Assembly (NCBI GenBank): GCA_963969595.1
Contig: OZ018417.1
Coordinates: forward strand, 12,650,501 to 12,714,500
DNA from: Neckera pumila
Taxonomy: Eukaryota > Streptophyta > Bryopsida > Hypnales > Neckeraceae
DNA: 64,000 nt
Reading direction: 5' to 3'
How positions within the stretch are numbered: the first letter of the stretch is position 1; each line of letters starts with the position of its first letter. Of the stretch, positions 10,900 through 23,178 are shown piece after piece. Below the pieces are notes generated by a model. That model was not told the DNA's origin. It saw nothing but the letters and a program-made list of their open reading frames with translations, and did not search any database. A program made the position numbers and the translations under genes.

Positions 10900-13391
10900 T
10901 AATATAAAAGAAATTTTCTTAAATAGAAGGTTTGTAGGCTTGAAATCTCCTCCAATTCAATTCAAATTCCTACTTTGGGGTCCAATTGAGCCATGCTGCT
11001 TCCTAATGTTAGCAATAAAGAGAATTGGCATTAAAGTAAAAGCACCTACAATTATCACTAACTGCAACTAAGTTGTTAGTTATAGCTATTATATATAAAT
11101 TAGTTTATTTGATCTTGTTGGCAACTGAAAGAGGTTCTAATGCTCTTTAGCATGCAAAATTTAGATACCTTTATAAATATTGGGCATCAAAAAATATATT
11201 TATGATCAACTGAAGTGTTGTCTCTAGGTGTATCCAAAATCAATACTTAGGCTCTTATATAATCTCATGTTCTGACCATGTACATTAGTGATATTTCTAC
11301 AATTTCAAAAAAAATTCTCAATTGGTGACAACAAAATCCATCATATAGCCATTTTCGATAGAAAATATTTTTTTGTGTATATTATTCATTCAAATTTGAT
11401 GATTTCATCATGTATATTTTAATGTTTATCAGTGCCTTCAAGAAATTCATTTTTTAAACCTCTAAAAAGTTCACCTTTAGGCAAAATTGCAGTTGTTGGT
11501 TAAAAATACCTCGGTGCACATTTTAAGTAATCAAAATCTAGTTATTGTGACGCTTTTTGGTTTACATGTAGGTCACATTCTGGCAATTGTGCTGACTATG
11601 TGTGTAAATACCTTATGGCAACTTCCGTATGGAATTGGGTTGAAAAAATCTTTGATTTGTTTTTCTATTGGGAGAAGAAATTGTGAATTCAATCAATTTA
11701 CAAGTACGCAATGATCAAAGGGATGACAGTGGACCATCCTACCTTATTGATCATTGGTAATAGTTTATTATAAATTTCTTCATACTACATTTTAATATAG
11801 AAAGGATAATTTGGTCATTCAATGATCAATTGGAAATCTTGATAGGTTCTTGTGAAATCAATTTTGAATGGATTTTCTTAAAATTTGGCACCAAAAAAAT
11901 ATAAATAAAAAATAAAAAACAACTATATACATAATAAGAATGTAATATAATTTCAATTAGGAGCCTAAATTGAAAGTTGTATTGCCCAGTTTTTTTGAAA
12001 TAGCAAGCAATATGTGCAAAACTCATCTTCTATATTTGTGATTTGACAAGCATGTAACTAACATGATACATAATGCAATTGAAAGAAAAAAAATACGTCT
12101 AGAGCAAAAATCTCACTCAGATAAGAATAATTAGTCTACTCCCCCTATTGAGGTGGCTAAGAAACAACTTCTTTTTTGACTTTGAACACTAAATCTTACA
12201 ATCTTAGTAGTCAAATTTTATGCTTTGTTTCCCAAGCATCCCATTGTAGTCTAGTACAATTTTATTTAAAATAATTTTCAATAAAATGATCATTTATTTT
12301 TCATTGTCCAAAAATTGTTTTGACAATTTTTGCTTGATATATATAATCAACCTTTAATAGCTAAAATAATCCAATTATGATCATTTATTTGAAATATAAT
12401 GAATTTGCACATGTAAAATAAATTAAATTAAAAAAATTAGCTTTGTAAGTCTACCTAAGTTCCCGCCTAAATTGCTTGAAATAATTATCAAATAGGATAA
12501 TTTGGCCTATATTCCAAGGGAGACAAATCAATAGATTTGAATCACAAAATTAGTTTAATAGGTCTTACAAATTTGAGAAGTTACAAACATTGAGGAAAAA
12601 AATGATATGCATTATGAACTTGGACTTTTGTTCTTTAATTATGACTCAATATTGTTTCAGCAACACAGAAGATATCCAAAATAGTGCACATGACAAGGAC
12701 AATTGTAAAATGAAGTTAAGGCCTATTTCAAGTAGTGTGCAGCTCTATTAACAACACTATAGAGGTGGCAACCTCACAAGTGGTCCATTTTGGGCTCACT
12801 TCCTATAAGTTGATTTAACTTCTTGTCTGTGACATGTCATGATACTACTAGTGTCACATTCTCTATGTGCATCAAATGGATTTTGGCATCACCTACATGA
12901 CACTTTTACCACCCTACACCTTGCATCTTTGAAAATTTGTAACTAATTCACAATGCATTCAAAAATTATGGAACCACTTGCTTTTTGATTCAAAGTCCTT
13001 CAACTATATACAAAAATTGTTCATTTTCTACACATAGTGGTCATGGCACAAAGCATATTTGTGCAATTTTAGGTGTGATTACTTTAATAAGTCTTCAAAA
13101 ATGTGGAATCGCAAATCCATGAAGTTTCCTATTCCAGCCCATTGTGATTTCCAAATTAAACTTTTGCCGTGTAAAAATTTACAAATACAATTTGGTCTTG
13201 TTAGTTCCGGAATACCTTGTATCTGAAGAGTTGATTTAGAATTGAATTTTTATGTCAGATTCTTAGGGGTCCACATCACCTCACACCATTCACAAGATGA
13301 CATGTGGCACTTTTTTTCTTTCAAAAATGACTTAATTATGGTATGCCGAATGTGACCTTCACATAAGATAATAATATGTATCAAAGACAAA
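10900..13391. other. AT-rich intergenic DNA
   Basis: About 2.5 kb with no gene, RNA or clear transposon end that I can support. The longest open frames are below 80 codons and low-complexity. Confidence 0.5.
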
Positions 13392-13393
13392 TA

Positions 13394-13974
13394 CTCCCTC
13401 CATCCCAAAATAAATCCAGGGTTTCCAAATATACTTTTTCCAAATTAAAATCGGAATTGGTTCTCCACAACTTAATCGACAACAACTGAAGCTAGTTCAA
13501 ACATCCGAAAGCAAAAGAATTTGCAGATGCCATGTTCTAGAGTCTATACAATATTTTGATCCTTGCAGAGGGAATTGAAACGCAACTCTAAACAACCAAA
13601 GGTGATGAATTCAATCCAAAATTGTACTAAACTTGCCACTAACAAAAATCTTGTTGAGAGTTTCTTGGAGTTGAATCACACGACATTGTCGGAACTAATT
13701 AGACAGGACATCATCAGACTTCCCTACACCACCGTTGCTTGAAGAATGATCCAAATTAATAACACTAGAGCAATTCCAAAAAAGGGAGAAATTCGTCAAG
13801 TTCGCCACATGTTTTCAACTTGCACCACTTCAAATGTTGGCTTCTATTCTTTCACACCTAGTGGGGTTCACTAAAAAACTACAACAACTACATAATCCCC
13901 TAAAAATAAGAGCAACTCACAAACTAATCTAGCCATTTCAAAGAAACCCCACATTTATTTCAGGACGGAGGGAG
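13394..13974. mobile_element. Stowaway-type (Tc1/mariner) element 1
   Basis: Starts CTCCCTCCATCCCAAAATAA and ends with the complementary TTATTTCAGGACGGAGGGAG; TA flanks both sides (13392-13393 and 13975-13976). The CTCCCTCYGTCC terminus and TA target define the Stowaway group. At 581 bp it is larger than most Stowaway MITEs, and it encodes no transposase. Confidence 0.85.
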
Positions 13975-14410
13975 TACATTTTAATAGTAAATGAACTTGT
14001 AAAAGAAATATTTTTTATGCCCACGGGCATTATATGTATCAACGATTCAAGGGTAAGCAACTTGTGCTTGAGTTATAAACCAATACAATGGTGCTGACTG
14101 GCCAAAGTACTATACTTTGTTATTTTTTTGTATTGCTTCTCTTCTCTACTTTGGCTAAACATGATTAGTTCAAATTAGTAATGCTCGAGGATTCCAAATC
14201 TCAAGCACTTCGGGACCTCCATCGCATTATTAACTTACCCTCTGAAATTATCATTCAGGTCATTGGTAAGGTGAAAACACCAAAAAACGTCCTTGTAAGG
14301 ATGATATTCTAACCGCTTAGATGCAATTCACAGTTAAGTATAGCAAAAAGAGAGAGAACTAGTTCCAATTTGTTTTTAGAATCAGTGTACACATAGAATC
14401 TAATTGTTCA

Positions 14411-15050
14411 CCCTCTAAAGTTTTTCATGTTTAGAGTCCCAAAATTGCTTCAAAATATTCTTATTCAAAGTAAGACTAAAATCTTCATCTATATATATAT
14501 ATCTTTTAACAAATCCAACCATAAGATCTTTTATTTAACTTGTTCACATAAATCCTTCTAAAATTCCATAGCAAATATTTCCACTAATTGCAAGTTCAAT
14601 GTACCTAAACTTCAAAATATAGGCTTTTCTAACCCTTCCAAAAGGTGAAGATTTGTCTTTCAACATTTTCAAAAAACGGGCATTTTTTATTTTTGTTTTT
14701 GCTTGAAAATTTCAAAATTGATTCCAATAAACAACTTTATATGTTTTTTTCCACCTTCATTGCCTACATTTGTTTCAAAGTTTTGATTTGTGGCAATTTT
14801 TTGTAGAGTATTTTTTTTTAATAAATAAAATAATTAAAAATAAATAAAAGATATTCCATTTTAAATAGATGACATTACTAGAACTCACCTAGAGAAATAT
14901 TCAAAAAAAGATGATGTTGCACATACAATAACTTTTCAAAATGAAAATGACATTCTTTTAAAGTAGACTAGTCCATTCCCATTCACTACCTAAGTTTGTC
15001 ATCCTACTTTGGCCCCAATACCTCCAACATATCATCCAAATCCGGATAGT
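14411..15050 (+). mobile_element. Decayed TTAA-type element remnant (P4)
   Basis: CCCTCTAAAG follows TTCA (a one-base change from TTAA). The following 150 bp parallel the copy at 10019 (CCAAAATTGCTTCAAAATA, AAAATCTTCATC, TTTTAACAAATCCAACCATA). No right end could be found, so the end given is approximate. Confidence 0.4.
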
Positions 15051-15119
15051 TTCTAAAAAAGCTTTATAGTAATAGCGTGACTTAATTAGGACAATGGCAA
15101 AACGATTTTACATTTACAA

Positions 15120-15345
15120 AAGGGTGGTAGTAGAGATGGGATGGTTAGAGATAGGATTATTTTAGCTCTTATTAGCTTAGGGACAATTCTACATGGCATC
15201 TTGAACCTCTATAAGTGCCATTGGATATATGGGAGAGCAGTTATGGGATGCTTATAGGATGTTTATGACTATACTCTATATAAGGTAGAGCCATCCATTC
15301 CCAACCAGTGACCATTCACGACCTATAGGTGCACGTATTTTTGAC
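15120..15345 (+). other. Possible solo-LTR-like segment
   Basis: This short stretch is G/C-richer than its surroundings and contains ACTCTATATAAGG at about 15273, a TATA-box-like string of the kind seen in LTR promoters. No second LTR, primer-binding site or TG...CA borders were identified, so this is only a suggestion. Confidence 0.2.
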
Positions 15346-15354
15346 CCCCCTTAG

Positions 15355-15545
15355 AATGTTTTGTTTTTTCCTTTTCAAGGTTGGAACTAATAAATACTTG
15401 ACACATGTCCCAAGCTATGAAAAAGAAAGTAGGAAATAATGATTAGGAAAAAAGTTATTGAATGATCAGAATCAGAAGAGTCTAGACATTGGCCATGGAT
15501 CTGGAGCACTTTTTGCCTCCCAAAATTCATCATAATTTCAGTTCA
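15355..15545 (+). repeat. Dispersed repeat H1, copy 2
   Basis: Second copy of the repeat at 2138-2300 (GGAACTAATAAA, TTGACACATGT, GAGTCTAGACATTGG, CCTCCCAAAATTCATC). Open frames of about 60-85 codons run through it, but the sister copy does not keep them, so they are not treated as genes. Confidence 0.5.
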
Positions 15546-16018
15546 AGCGATATAATTACCAATTTTTTTGCAATCTTTGTCATTTCTTTTTATGTACCTT
15601 CGGAAAATATTTGTATTGCCTTTACTACTCCAGATCATGTTGGAATTCCTTATTCGGTCAGATATGGGTGGCTCTACCTTAGTAAGTGGTTTTGTGGTTC
15701 AAGGCATACCACTTCAAAAATCCACAAAAATTACAATTTTAATTAGATAATTATAAGTCCACTTGGAATTGATTTCTGAAATTAGTGTAAACCTCTAAAA
15801 TGTGTGCCCCTCTTGGAGTTGGCCCCAAGATATTCAAATTACTAATTTGCATGGTAATAGGCTTGTGTATCTTACATGTACAGTTGGATCCAATAATCTT
15901 ATGAATTCCAAGTGATCAAGTGCATGTTCAAATACTAACGTAGCAGACGGAAATTTTTGTCATAGCAAAAGCACGTATGGTACAACCACAAGAGATGGAA
16001 TGGTTGTTGGATTGTTTA

Positions 16019-17785
16019 GTCGGGTATTGTAATCTTACAACCGGCTGATTTGAACCATTCAATGATTTTTGCATAGCATAGAAAAAGAATTTGAATTTTT
16101 CATCTTGCATAATTATCAATCAACCCTCATGCAATTCCAATCAAGCATACCAAATTTTAGATTAAAAAAAGCAAAATTTCATTTTTGGTGAATTTTCAAA
16201 GCCAATTTTCATAGTTTTACATAATATTTATTGAAATCAATTGGTGATGAGTTTTTTTAACCCCTAAAGTAACAAAGTCCCCTCAGGGAACACTTGGGAT
16301 TTAGGGCAGGCTCATACGACTTGAAATTTTGGCCTGATTTTTTGAAACTTTTTTGGAAGATAGGAAATCACATTAGCATTCTAAAAATATAACTTTTTTC
16401 CAAATTGGTGTCTGGGAGCAAAAGTTATGCCACCCAAAGTCAAAAAAGCAGGGCAAAAAGAAAAAACTTTAAAAAATTGTATTTTTTTTATCCATTTTTT
16501 TCCTCAAAGATCATGTTTTTGTCTACATTTGAAGCTTTGATTCATTCTATTTAGATTCAAAATGAAAAAGTTATAGACAATCTAAGCATCTTAATAAAAA
16601 ATAATTTATTGAATTCATTTTTGAATGCAATTTTCAATTTTTTTCAGTTTTCTTTTTTTGAAAAGGTCAAGTTTGTTTGCAAAAATAATCCCACCGTTGG
16701 GATAATGGTGTTTTAATTCCACCTAAGAGCTATTAACAACTTACTGTTTTGTTCAATTTTGGACCTACTTCTACTTAACAATTTTTTTATATGTAAAAAC
16801 CACGTTTTGACATTCTAAATTTTTTTTCCCCAACTCTCAACTCAAATGTTCAACACAAAAATTTTTAACTTAATGGTGTGTAGTACAAATAATCCACAAA
16901 TGGCCGTCAAAGTCATCTAAAATTGCAGGTCGCAGTTCATAAAATTTCTTTTTCCAACTTCAAATGCTAATATCTTCCAATCCGTACGGTCAAACTTCAT
17001 GAAGTTTTTACCACATGATCTAAGACAAGTGAAGTATAAGACCCTTCAATTAGATTCTAAGAAAAAAGTTTTTTTTGATTTAGTAAAGTGATCGCAGTAG
17101 AAATGGCAATTTTCAGTGGTTTTTTGGAGCAAAAAATTGCCTTGGTATTTTAGGTTTTTTTTAATTCAACTGCATAGATATGTGGGGAACATCCATACAC
17201 AAATCTTTCAAATTAAAAACACCCCATTAAGTAACAAAAATGTAATCTAGGAAGGATTCAATGTTGGAGTGACAATGTCCAAGTTTTGTAAAATAGATAT
17301 CACTTTATTATAATTAGATTTTTCTATTTGACCCTCCTGCTATAACTAACTTTGTACATTTCAGCATGTTGGTACAATTACTTTGCCAAAATCTAGTTAA
17401 AATATAGAATATCTATTTCACAAAATTTGGGCATTGTCACTCCATTGAAATCTTCTTAGATTACATCTTTATTAGTTAATGGGGTGTTTTTTAATTTGAA
17501 AGTTGTGCTTACGGATGTTCCCTACATATGTATGCAATCCAATAAAAACAAACTATCACCAATTTTTCTCAACAAAATATTTTGTAAAACCATGAAAATG
17601 AACTTTAGAAATTCACCAAAAATGGAATTTTGCTTTTTTGAAACGGAAATTTGGTATGCTTGATTGGAATTGCATGAAGATTGAGTGATAATTATGCTTA
17701 CCAAAATATACCAATTATATTGCACATTGTAAAAAAAAATGTGGATGGCTCAAATTGGCTGGTTGTAAGATACAGTACCCAACTG
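16019..17785. mobile_element. Long foldback element E1, interrupted by a piggyBac-like insertion
   Basis: The left arm is 16019-16256 plus about 17161-17338; the right arm, about 17345-17785, is its reverse complement. Matching anchors include CAATTCCAATCAAGCATACC, TTTTTGGTGAATTT, GGGGAACATCC / GGATGTTCCC, and GTTGGTACAATTACTTTG beyond the centre. Outer ends (TCTTACAACC inward) are next to TA at 16017-16018 and 17786-17787. Without the 904 bp Y insertion the element is about 863 bp. The arms would make a hairpin of over 400 bp if transcribed. It encodes no protein. Confidence 0.7.
16261..17160 (+). mobile_element. piggyBac-like MITE, subfamily Y (P5), inside E1
   Basis: The left end CCCCTAAAG follows TTAA at 16257-16260 and TTAA also follows at 17161-17164. 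The right terminus is worn (CCTTGGTATTTTAGG, then a T run). The interior matches the Y copy at 37051 (CTTAGGGATTTAGG-type start, GATTTTTTGAAACTTTTTT, ACAAAAGTTATG). The right arm of E1 preserves the uninterrupted sequence at the matching point, which supports insertion at a TTAA. Confidence 0.7.
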
Positions 17786-17937
17786 TATTTCTCTTCTGTC
17801 ACCGCAACTCTAACACCATTGCAACAAATTTCTAGCTATAATCCATAGTCCTTAACTTACATTGCCCAATTGAATTTCCTCAAAAATTCTCACTAATTTA
17901 TAGAATGTAATAACAAACAATTCTCTAAGGACTAGAT

Positions 17938-17969
17938 AATGCTCAAGAGCCGGGAGGCTCAAGAGCATT
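17938..17969. repeat. Small palindrome
   Basis: AATGCTC and GAGCATT flank a GC-rich core with AGCC / GGCT pairing, a hairpin of about 31 bases. No T-run or gene adjoins it, so no terminator role is implied. Confidence 0.4.
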
Positions 17970-18145
17970 ACGGGACATAATGCCAAATCTAATAGTTCAT
18001 CACAAACGTCCACATTTGTACTTTTTTGCAAATCTAAAGGTGTAGAAAGAGGGCTTGCGTTCTGAGTTATAATGTTTTTTGACTATCTAATGGAATGGTG
18101 ACAAATCTCCCTTGAAAATTAGACTAGGCTTTATGGTCTAGTTAA

Positions 18146-19067
18146 CCCCTAAAAAACCAACATGTACTTTTTGGCAATATAGAAATTCTGGACAGGTACA
18201 TGTGACTAGAGATTTGCATATTTTGGGCTGAATTTTTAACAAAAGATGGAGACGAGGAATATCTTTCATATGCACGAAATCTCATGACATTTGGAAATAT
18301 GAATAAAAAATTATTGCATAATATGTAGTTTGTTTCTCAATTTGGGCAGTCCAGGCTGATAAAAAAAATTCACTTTTCTCAAAAATAAAATTTTGAAATT
18401 GGTCTATTAGATTTATATATATGTGGAAAGCTTTGAACCATTCCATTTTCATCAATAAGTCAAAGTTATGAGGAGTTTTAATTTGCGGGCAGTTATAGAT
18501 TTTTTACTCTAAAATAAGCTTTGAAGTTGTTCATTTTACTCAGTTTTCAATAGTTTTTGAAAAAAATAAAATCATAGAATGTCAATTGTTTATGACAACA
18601 TTACAGCCATTGGGATTGGCATTTTTCAATTCCAAAACGAAACTCTCAACAAACTAGTATTTTGAATCATTCTCTACTTCTTTTTACTTACTATTTTTTT
18701 CATATATGTTGTACAATTCCAAGTGATCTGAAAATTTTCAAGCATGTAGTTATCTTGCCCTGAAAAATGAATTCAAAGAAGCACAACCATTTTGGAATTT
18801 TTTTATAATGATCCAACCTTGTGAAGTGTAGCTGCCCATTTTTTCGCAGGGCCAAAAAAAATATTTTTGCAACTTCAAATGCTAATATCTTGCAATCTAC
18901 ACAGTCGCAATTTCTAAAATATTTTCTTTGTCTTCTCAAACAAGGTTACACAAGATCCTACAATTACATGTGTCTAACATTGATATTTTTCAAAACTTTG
19001 GTACTTGTATTAGAAATGGCAGTTTTGGAGCAGTTTTGGTGAGAACATACTCAAGGAACTTTAGGGG
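18146..19067 (+). mobile_element. piggyBac-like MITE, subfamily X (P6)
   Basis: Begins CCCCTAAAAAACC after TTAA (18142-18145) and ends AACTTTAGGGG before TTAA (19068-19071); 922 bp. Full X layout: GGACAGGTACATGTG near 18194, ATATATATGTGGAAAGC, GGGATTGGCATTTTTCAATT, GTGTAGCTGCCC, TTGCAATCTACACAGTCG, CTACAATTACATGTGTC. No reading frame is conserved with other X copies. Confidence 0.8.
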
Positions 19068-19242
19068 TTAACCCTATAAATGATGGAGTTAGAAAATTGA
19101 GAAGTCTCCCTCTCCAAGTCCCCCTTATTTGTCATTGAAAAGTCTTATTTTAGATTGGTGTAAATCGTCAAGAAGGTATGAAATGAAAAAAAAAAAATTA
19201 GAAATTGCACTTTATAGCTAAGATCTCTAGATTTTGTATCAA

Positions 19243-19322
19243 ACCCACTTCCTTGCATAAGTTTGACTATAATTTCCATTGTGTCAAATCCACTTCCTTG
19301 ACATAAATTTGACTATAATTTC
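19243..19322 (+). repeat. Two-unit tandem repeat
   Basis: CCACTTCCTTGCATAAGTTT with GACTATAATTTCC is repeated about 45 bp later as CCACTTCCTTGACATAAATT with GACTATAATTTCC. Confidence 0.6.
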
Positions 19323-19499
19323 CAAAGGCTCAAAATTTAAAGAATTTTGATGCCTTATAGGGAAAAAGATGCACTCCACTTCATTAGACCTTTTTAGAGA
19401 CCCATGACTTTTCATTTCATGATGTAAATTACTCGATTTTAGTCAATCAAAACCTTCAAAATTTCCCCCCCTTACTCTTAATTTGGTGTAAATTGGTCC

Positions 19500-19798
19500 C
19501 ATTACAAAAAATATGAGGCATCCAAAAGGCCGCTAAGCTTGGCCCTCCGTGGTGATATTATGAAAAACAAAGAAAAAGAAAAAATTTGAAATTTGAAATG
19601 AGACCACGTTAGGGTTGTTAGCGCCACTTCAGTGCGACGTCATTTTTTTAATTTTTTTGATTTTTTTTTCAAAAACAAACAAACAAACCATTTTTTTCAT
19701 CTTTTTATTTTTTTATTTTTTCTTTTGTAATTGCACCCCGTGGGTTGCCAAAAATCATGCACTTGCAATCTTATTGACGCCTGAAATTTTTTGTAATG
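19500..19798. mobile_element. CATTA-ended MITE, family F
   Basis: Left end CATTACAAAAAATATGAGGC; the complement of the right end reads CATTACAAAAAATTTCAGGC (18 of 20 match). The centre is a long T/A-rich tract with GCGACGTCATTTTTTT, as in families C and D. The length is 299 bp. TA follows the right end but not the left, so the target duplication is unresolved. Confidence 0.65.
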
Positions 19799-20206
19799 TA
19801 AGGTAGGGACACTCCAATGCTCTACATGCCTTGAGATGTTTTAATGAAGTGACTTGATTAGATGTTTTCTTTGCATACATTTTCAAAATCATTATAAACC
19901 TATTGTTAAAGAAATGATTTTAGAAAAAATCTACCAAAAAAAATTGAATCCTTCATAACTTTTGTATACGGCATCCAAATGATGCATTCATTAATGCAGT
20001 GAAATCTCCTTTCATTTATTAATTAGAATATAAAAATTGGATCAATCTAATTATAAAAACTAAATGCAATAGAAAAAAGTTGTTTTTAGATGTGCCTACT
20101 TTAGTGAAAATTTAATAGTGGAAGACTAAGAAAACAAACCATGATAAGATCCATAAGTAGTCTAACTATCATGCGGACCTTTGGTGGTTTGTTTCCTTAG
20201 CTTGTA

Positions 20207-20457
20207 CTCCCTCTGTCCCACTAAAAGGCTCTTGCTTTTACCTCATGTTTTTTTTAGTAGTTTTGAGTATGCATATTGGAAGCTTGCTTGGGTCCAATTT
20301 TTATGTTGGTTGCATTGAACAGATACAATGTTCTTCATAGATTGTGGTGATATAAATTTAGACCAATCTGAATTATACATTTTATAATATGGTCAATGAA
20401 ATTAGTGTAAGAAAAGCATGAGCTAAAATAAGGAGCTTTTTAGTGGAACAGAGGTAG
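20207..20457. mobile_element. Stowaway-type (Tc1/mariner) MITE 2
   Basis: Starts CTCCCTCTGTCCCACTAAAA and the complement of its end reads CTACCTCTGTTCCACTAAAA. TA is on both sides (20205-20206 and 20458-20459). It is 251 bp and non-coding, a typical Stowaway size. Confidence 0.85.
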
Positions 20458-20459
20458 TA

Positions 20460-22290
20460 TATGGCAACTTAAACCATGTTTCTCCCATTGAATGATAAAT
20501 TCAAGTTTCATTGCATATTGTACCTAAGATTATAAATATGAAAAATCAATAGATTTTTAATTTTACATATTTTAAATAAAGCATATTCATTTAAAAACAA
20601 ACCTCAAAGTCTTAAAGAGTATATTTTCAACACACTCTAATAGCATACTTCAACGAACACTTCAAAATTACACATTCCTTATAAATCTTCAAGAGTTATC
20701 CTATCGCATACAATAGAGTTTTTATGGAATAGTATCTATCAAATGGTGTCTCTACTTTAGCTTAAATTTGGAGGGATTTGTCTATGTTGGACTAAACATG
20801 TTAAATAGACTGATGATATATCAACAAAAAAAATGCTAATTGTATTCATGTGTGCATGGAAACTTTCACACTTCAAATTGTGAATATACAGAAAAGAATG
20901 CATGTAAAAAACATTCATCTTCTAAACCTTTATAGTTGTAAAATAAATATAAATTTAAAGCTCAAAATGCCTAAGAGGAAACTTCTATGTCTTTTGGATG
21001 ATTTCAATGAGACCCCTAGGATGCAACAAAACATGTTTTCATCCAATTTGTTTAGTTTAGAGTTGCTTGAATTTATTTCAATCAATGGCCTAAATTTTTC
21101 CACTTTGTGATATTTTTTGACTTTCATGAAATAAGAAGATGGCAAACCCAAGATCACTAGCTAGTGTATTTAGGCATCTTTTGTTCCTTTATCTTGGTCT
21201 AATTTTAGTCATTTAAAATATAATTTTTGAATTTGAGCCAAACCAATGAAAATGATCAACTTTTGTTTTTATTAAAATTTATAATTTATAAAACATTCCT
21301 AATATTCAATATTTTATTACAATTGGCCTTTAACCATAGAGTATTGATTTTCTAGTTCTAGAATGATATAATAAATTGATTTGCCCAATGAAATTATATA
21401 ATAATCACCTATGATATACTATAATATATACCTATGGAAATTTTTGTCATTTCATAAGCATATTTGTATTTGATTTTAATTTTTTTCACTGTTTATTTTT
21501 AAATCACAAGAATTGCAAAATTTCACAAAAAAATTGAAATTTTGTGAATTATTGAAGACATGTGATTATATCTCCAAAATATAAATGTAAGTAAATTCAT
21601 TCGTATTTGGTTGCAAAATCAAAGCATATTGAAACATAGAGGGACTTTGAAGTTTCAAAATGGGATTATAGGCCTATCCTTTTAAAGGTGTTAATCTTTT
21701 AGGCTTAGAATTTGAAAAGTGGTTATATTGGAAGTGCATTGAAAACTCTTAATATACAATTGACACAAGAAAAATTTGTTTTGGACAATGTACAAATTGA
21801 AACACATTTCTACACCCACCCACCCACCCCCATCCTCCCCCTTTTCCATAGAAAGATAAAGAATATCATTCAAATTTTAAAGTAATTGCTATTTTCTTTA
21901 GCTTGAAATAGGGCTAGCTCCAACAAACTCTTCATTCATGATGGTCTTCATAACACCATACAAGTATAATAATAATAATAATAATAATAATGATGATGAT
22001 GATTATGATGATTGGAATTTTTGGTTAGTCCAATCTCCAAATTTTATATTTTCTTGTATTTAATTTACATGATTTTTCAACCCACTTCCAATAAAAATAC
22101 TCTCAAGTTATAATTCTGTATAATTAAAAAAGATTATTCTCACAGTATCAGGGGATTGAAATGCAGATGCCCCTGAGAGAATATTGAGAAACTTACAGAG
22201 GCAATTGAAAAACTAATCAATAGTCTTTAGATTTTTTTCAAAACATATTAAGAAAAATGATTTCTACCCCGCCTAAATACAACATTTGAA
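20460..22290. other. AT-rich intergenic DNA
   Basis: No gene or transposon border supported. It contains a C-rich run near 21812-21842 and the trinucleotide repeat listed separately. Confidence 0.5.
21967..22010 (+). repeat. (AAT)n then (GAT)n microsatellite
   Basis: About eight AAT units pass into GAT units, with one interruption (GATTAT). Confidence 0.9.
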
Positions 22291-22294
22291 TTTT

Positions 22295-23178
22295 AAAACG
22301 TCACGTGGTTCCGACCGTCACCCATCCGCCAGGCTACCAAGCTACGGAAGGCCAAGGAATCCACCAAAGCCAGGCTAACCCAGGATTTGGTCAAAGTGGA
22401 CAGTAATTTGCGGGGGAGGGCGTGGCGTGTCGGTGGGGAAGCGCGGGCAGGACTGGCGAAGAAGCCGATGGGGTGGCATTTATGGAAGAAGCACATGCTC
22501 CTAGCCAGTTCTTGCAGCAGGCATTGCTCGCGCTCTAATTAGTCGTGACGTTGAAGGCTTTGAAGCGCGTTGAAAACAGCACAGTAGGGACGAAGGAGAG
22601 GTCGATCGAGAGTAACAAATACCGGTATGCTTGCCGGGGATCGGAGGAAACCAACGCCGGGAATCAATGAGAATGCTCGTTAATTAATTAGTCGTGTGTT
22701 GGAGGACGGGGAGCTAGCTCGCAAGCTAAGGCCCACCATATATGGCACCCCACCCCCGGAGGTTGTGTTTGGCTTGTGAGCAACAGCTGCTGCACGGAGG
22801 AAGTCAGGAAGCTTGTTATATAGTGCTGGATCCTCACTTGTGTGGGAGGTTGGACTTCGCCCGCCGTGCTTGTGTCATTGATTCATGCTGCCAAATTTAG
22901 GAGCACTTTGAATTTGCTGTAGTCCTTTTCGACTGTCTTTCTCTCTCTGTGAGTGTTTTTTTTTGTGTATGTGGCCGCGTATGAGGGAACACACAGAAAG
23001 GTGGATCTAGAGAGAGAGAACGAAGTTTCAGGAAGATTGAAGGTTTGTGGTTAGAGATAGGATGATCGGTAGGGTAATGTGTGTGGCAGAAGCGGTATAG
23101 TGTGGTGAGGAAGGTGACAGAGGGGAGATCTAAGCACGTAGAGGTACGTCTTTGCTAAACCAAACGTACGCAAGGTCG
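22295..23178 (+). promoter_or_regulatory. Upstream region and 5' leader of the HD-Zip gene
   Basis: Base composition rises in G/C at about 22290 and the dispersed repeats stop. A CACGTG G-box with an ABRE-like extension (TCACGTGG) lies at 22301-22308, about 870 bp before the start codon; bZIP/ABA control of class I HD-Zip genes is known in other plants, and its use here is inference. CT- and GA-rich tracts at about 22936-22950 and 23008-23019 resemble plant core-promoter or leader elements. The transcription start was not located. Several short upstream ATGs precede 23179. Confidence 0.45.
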
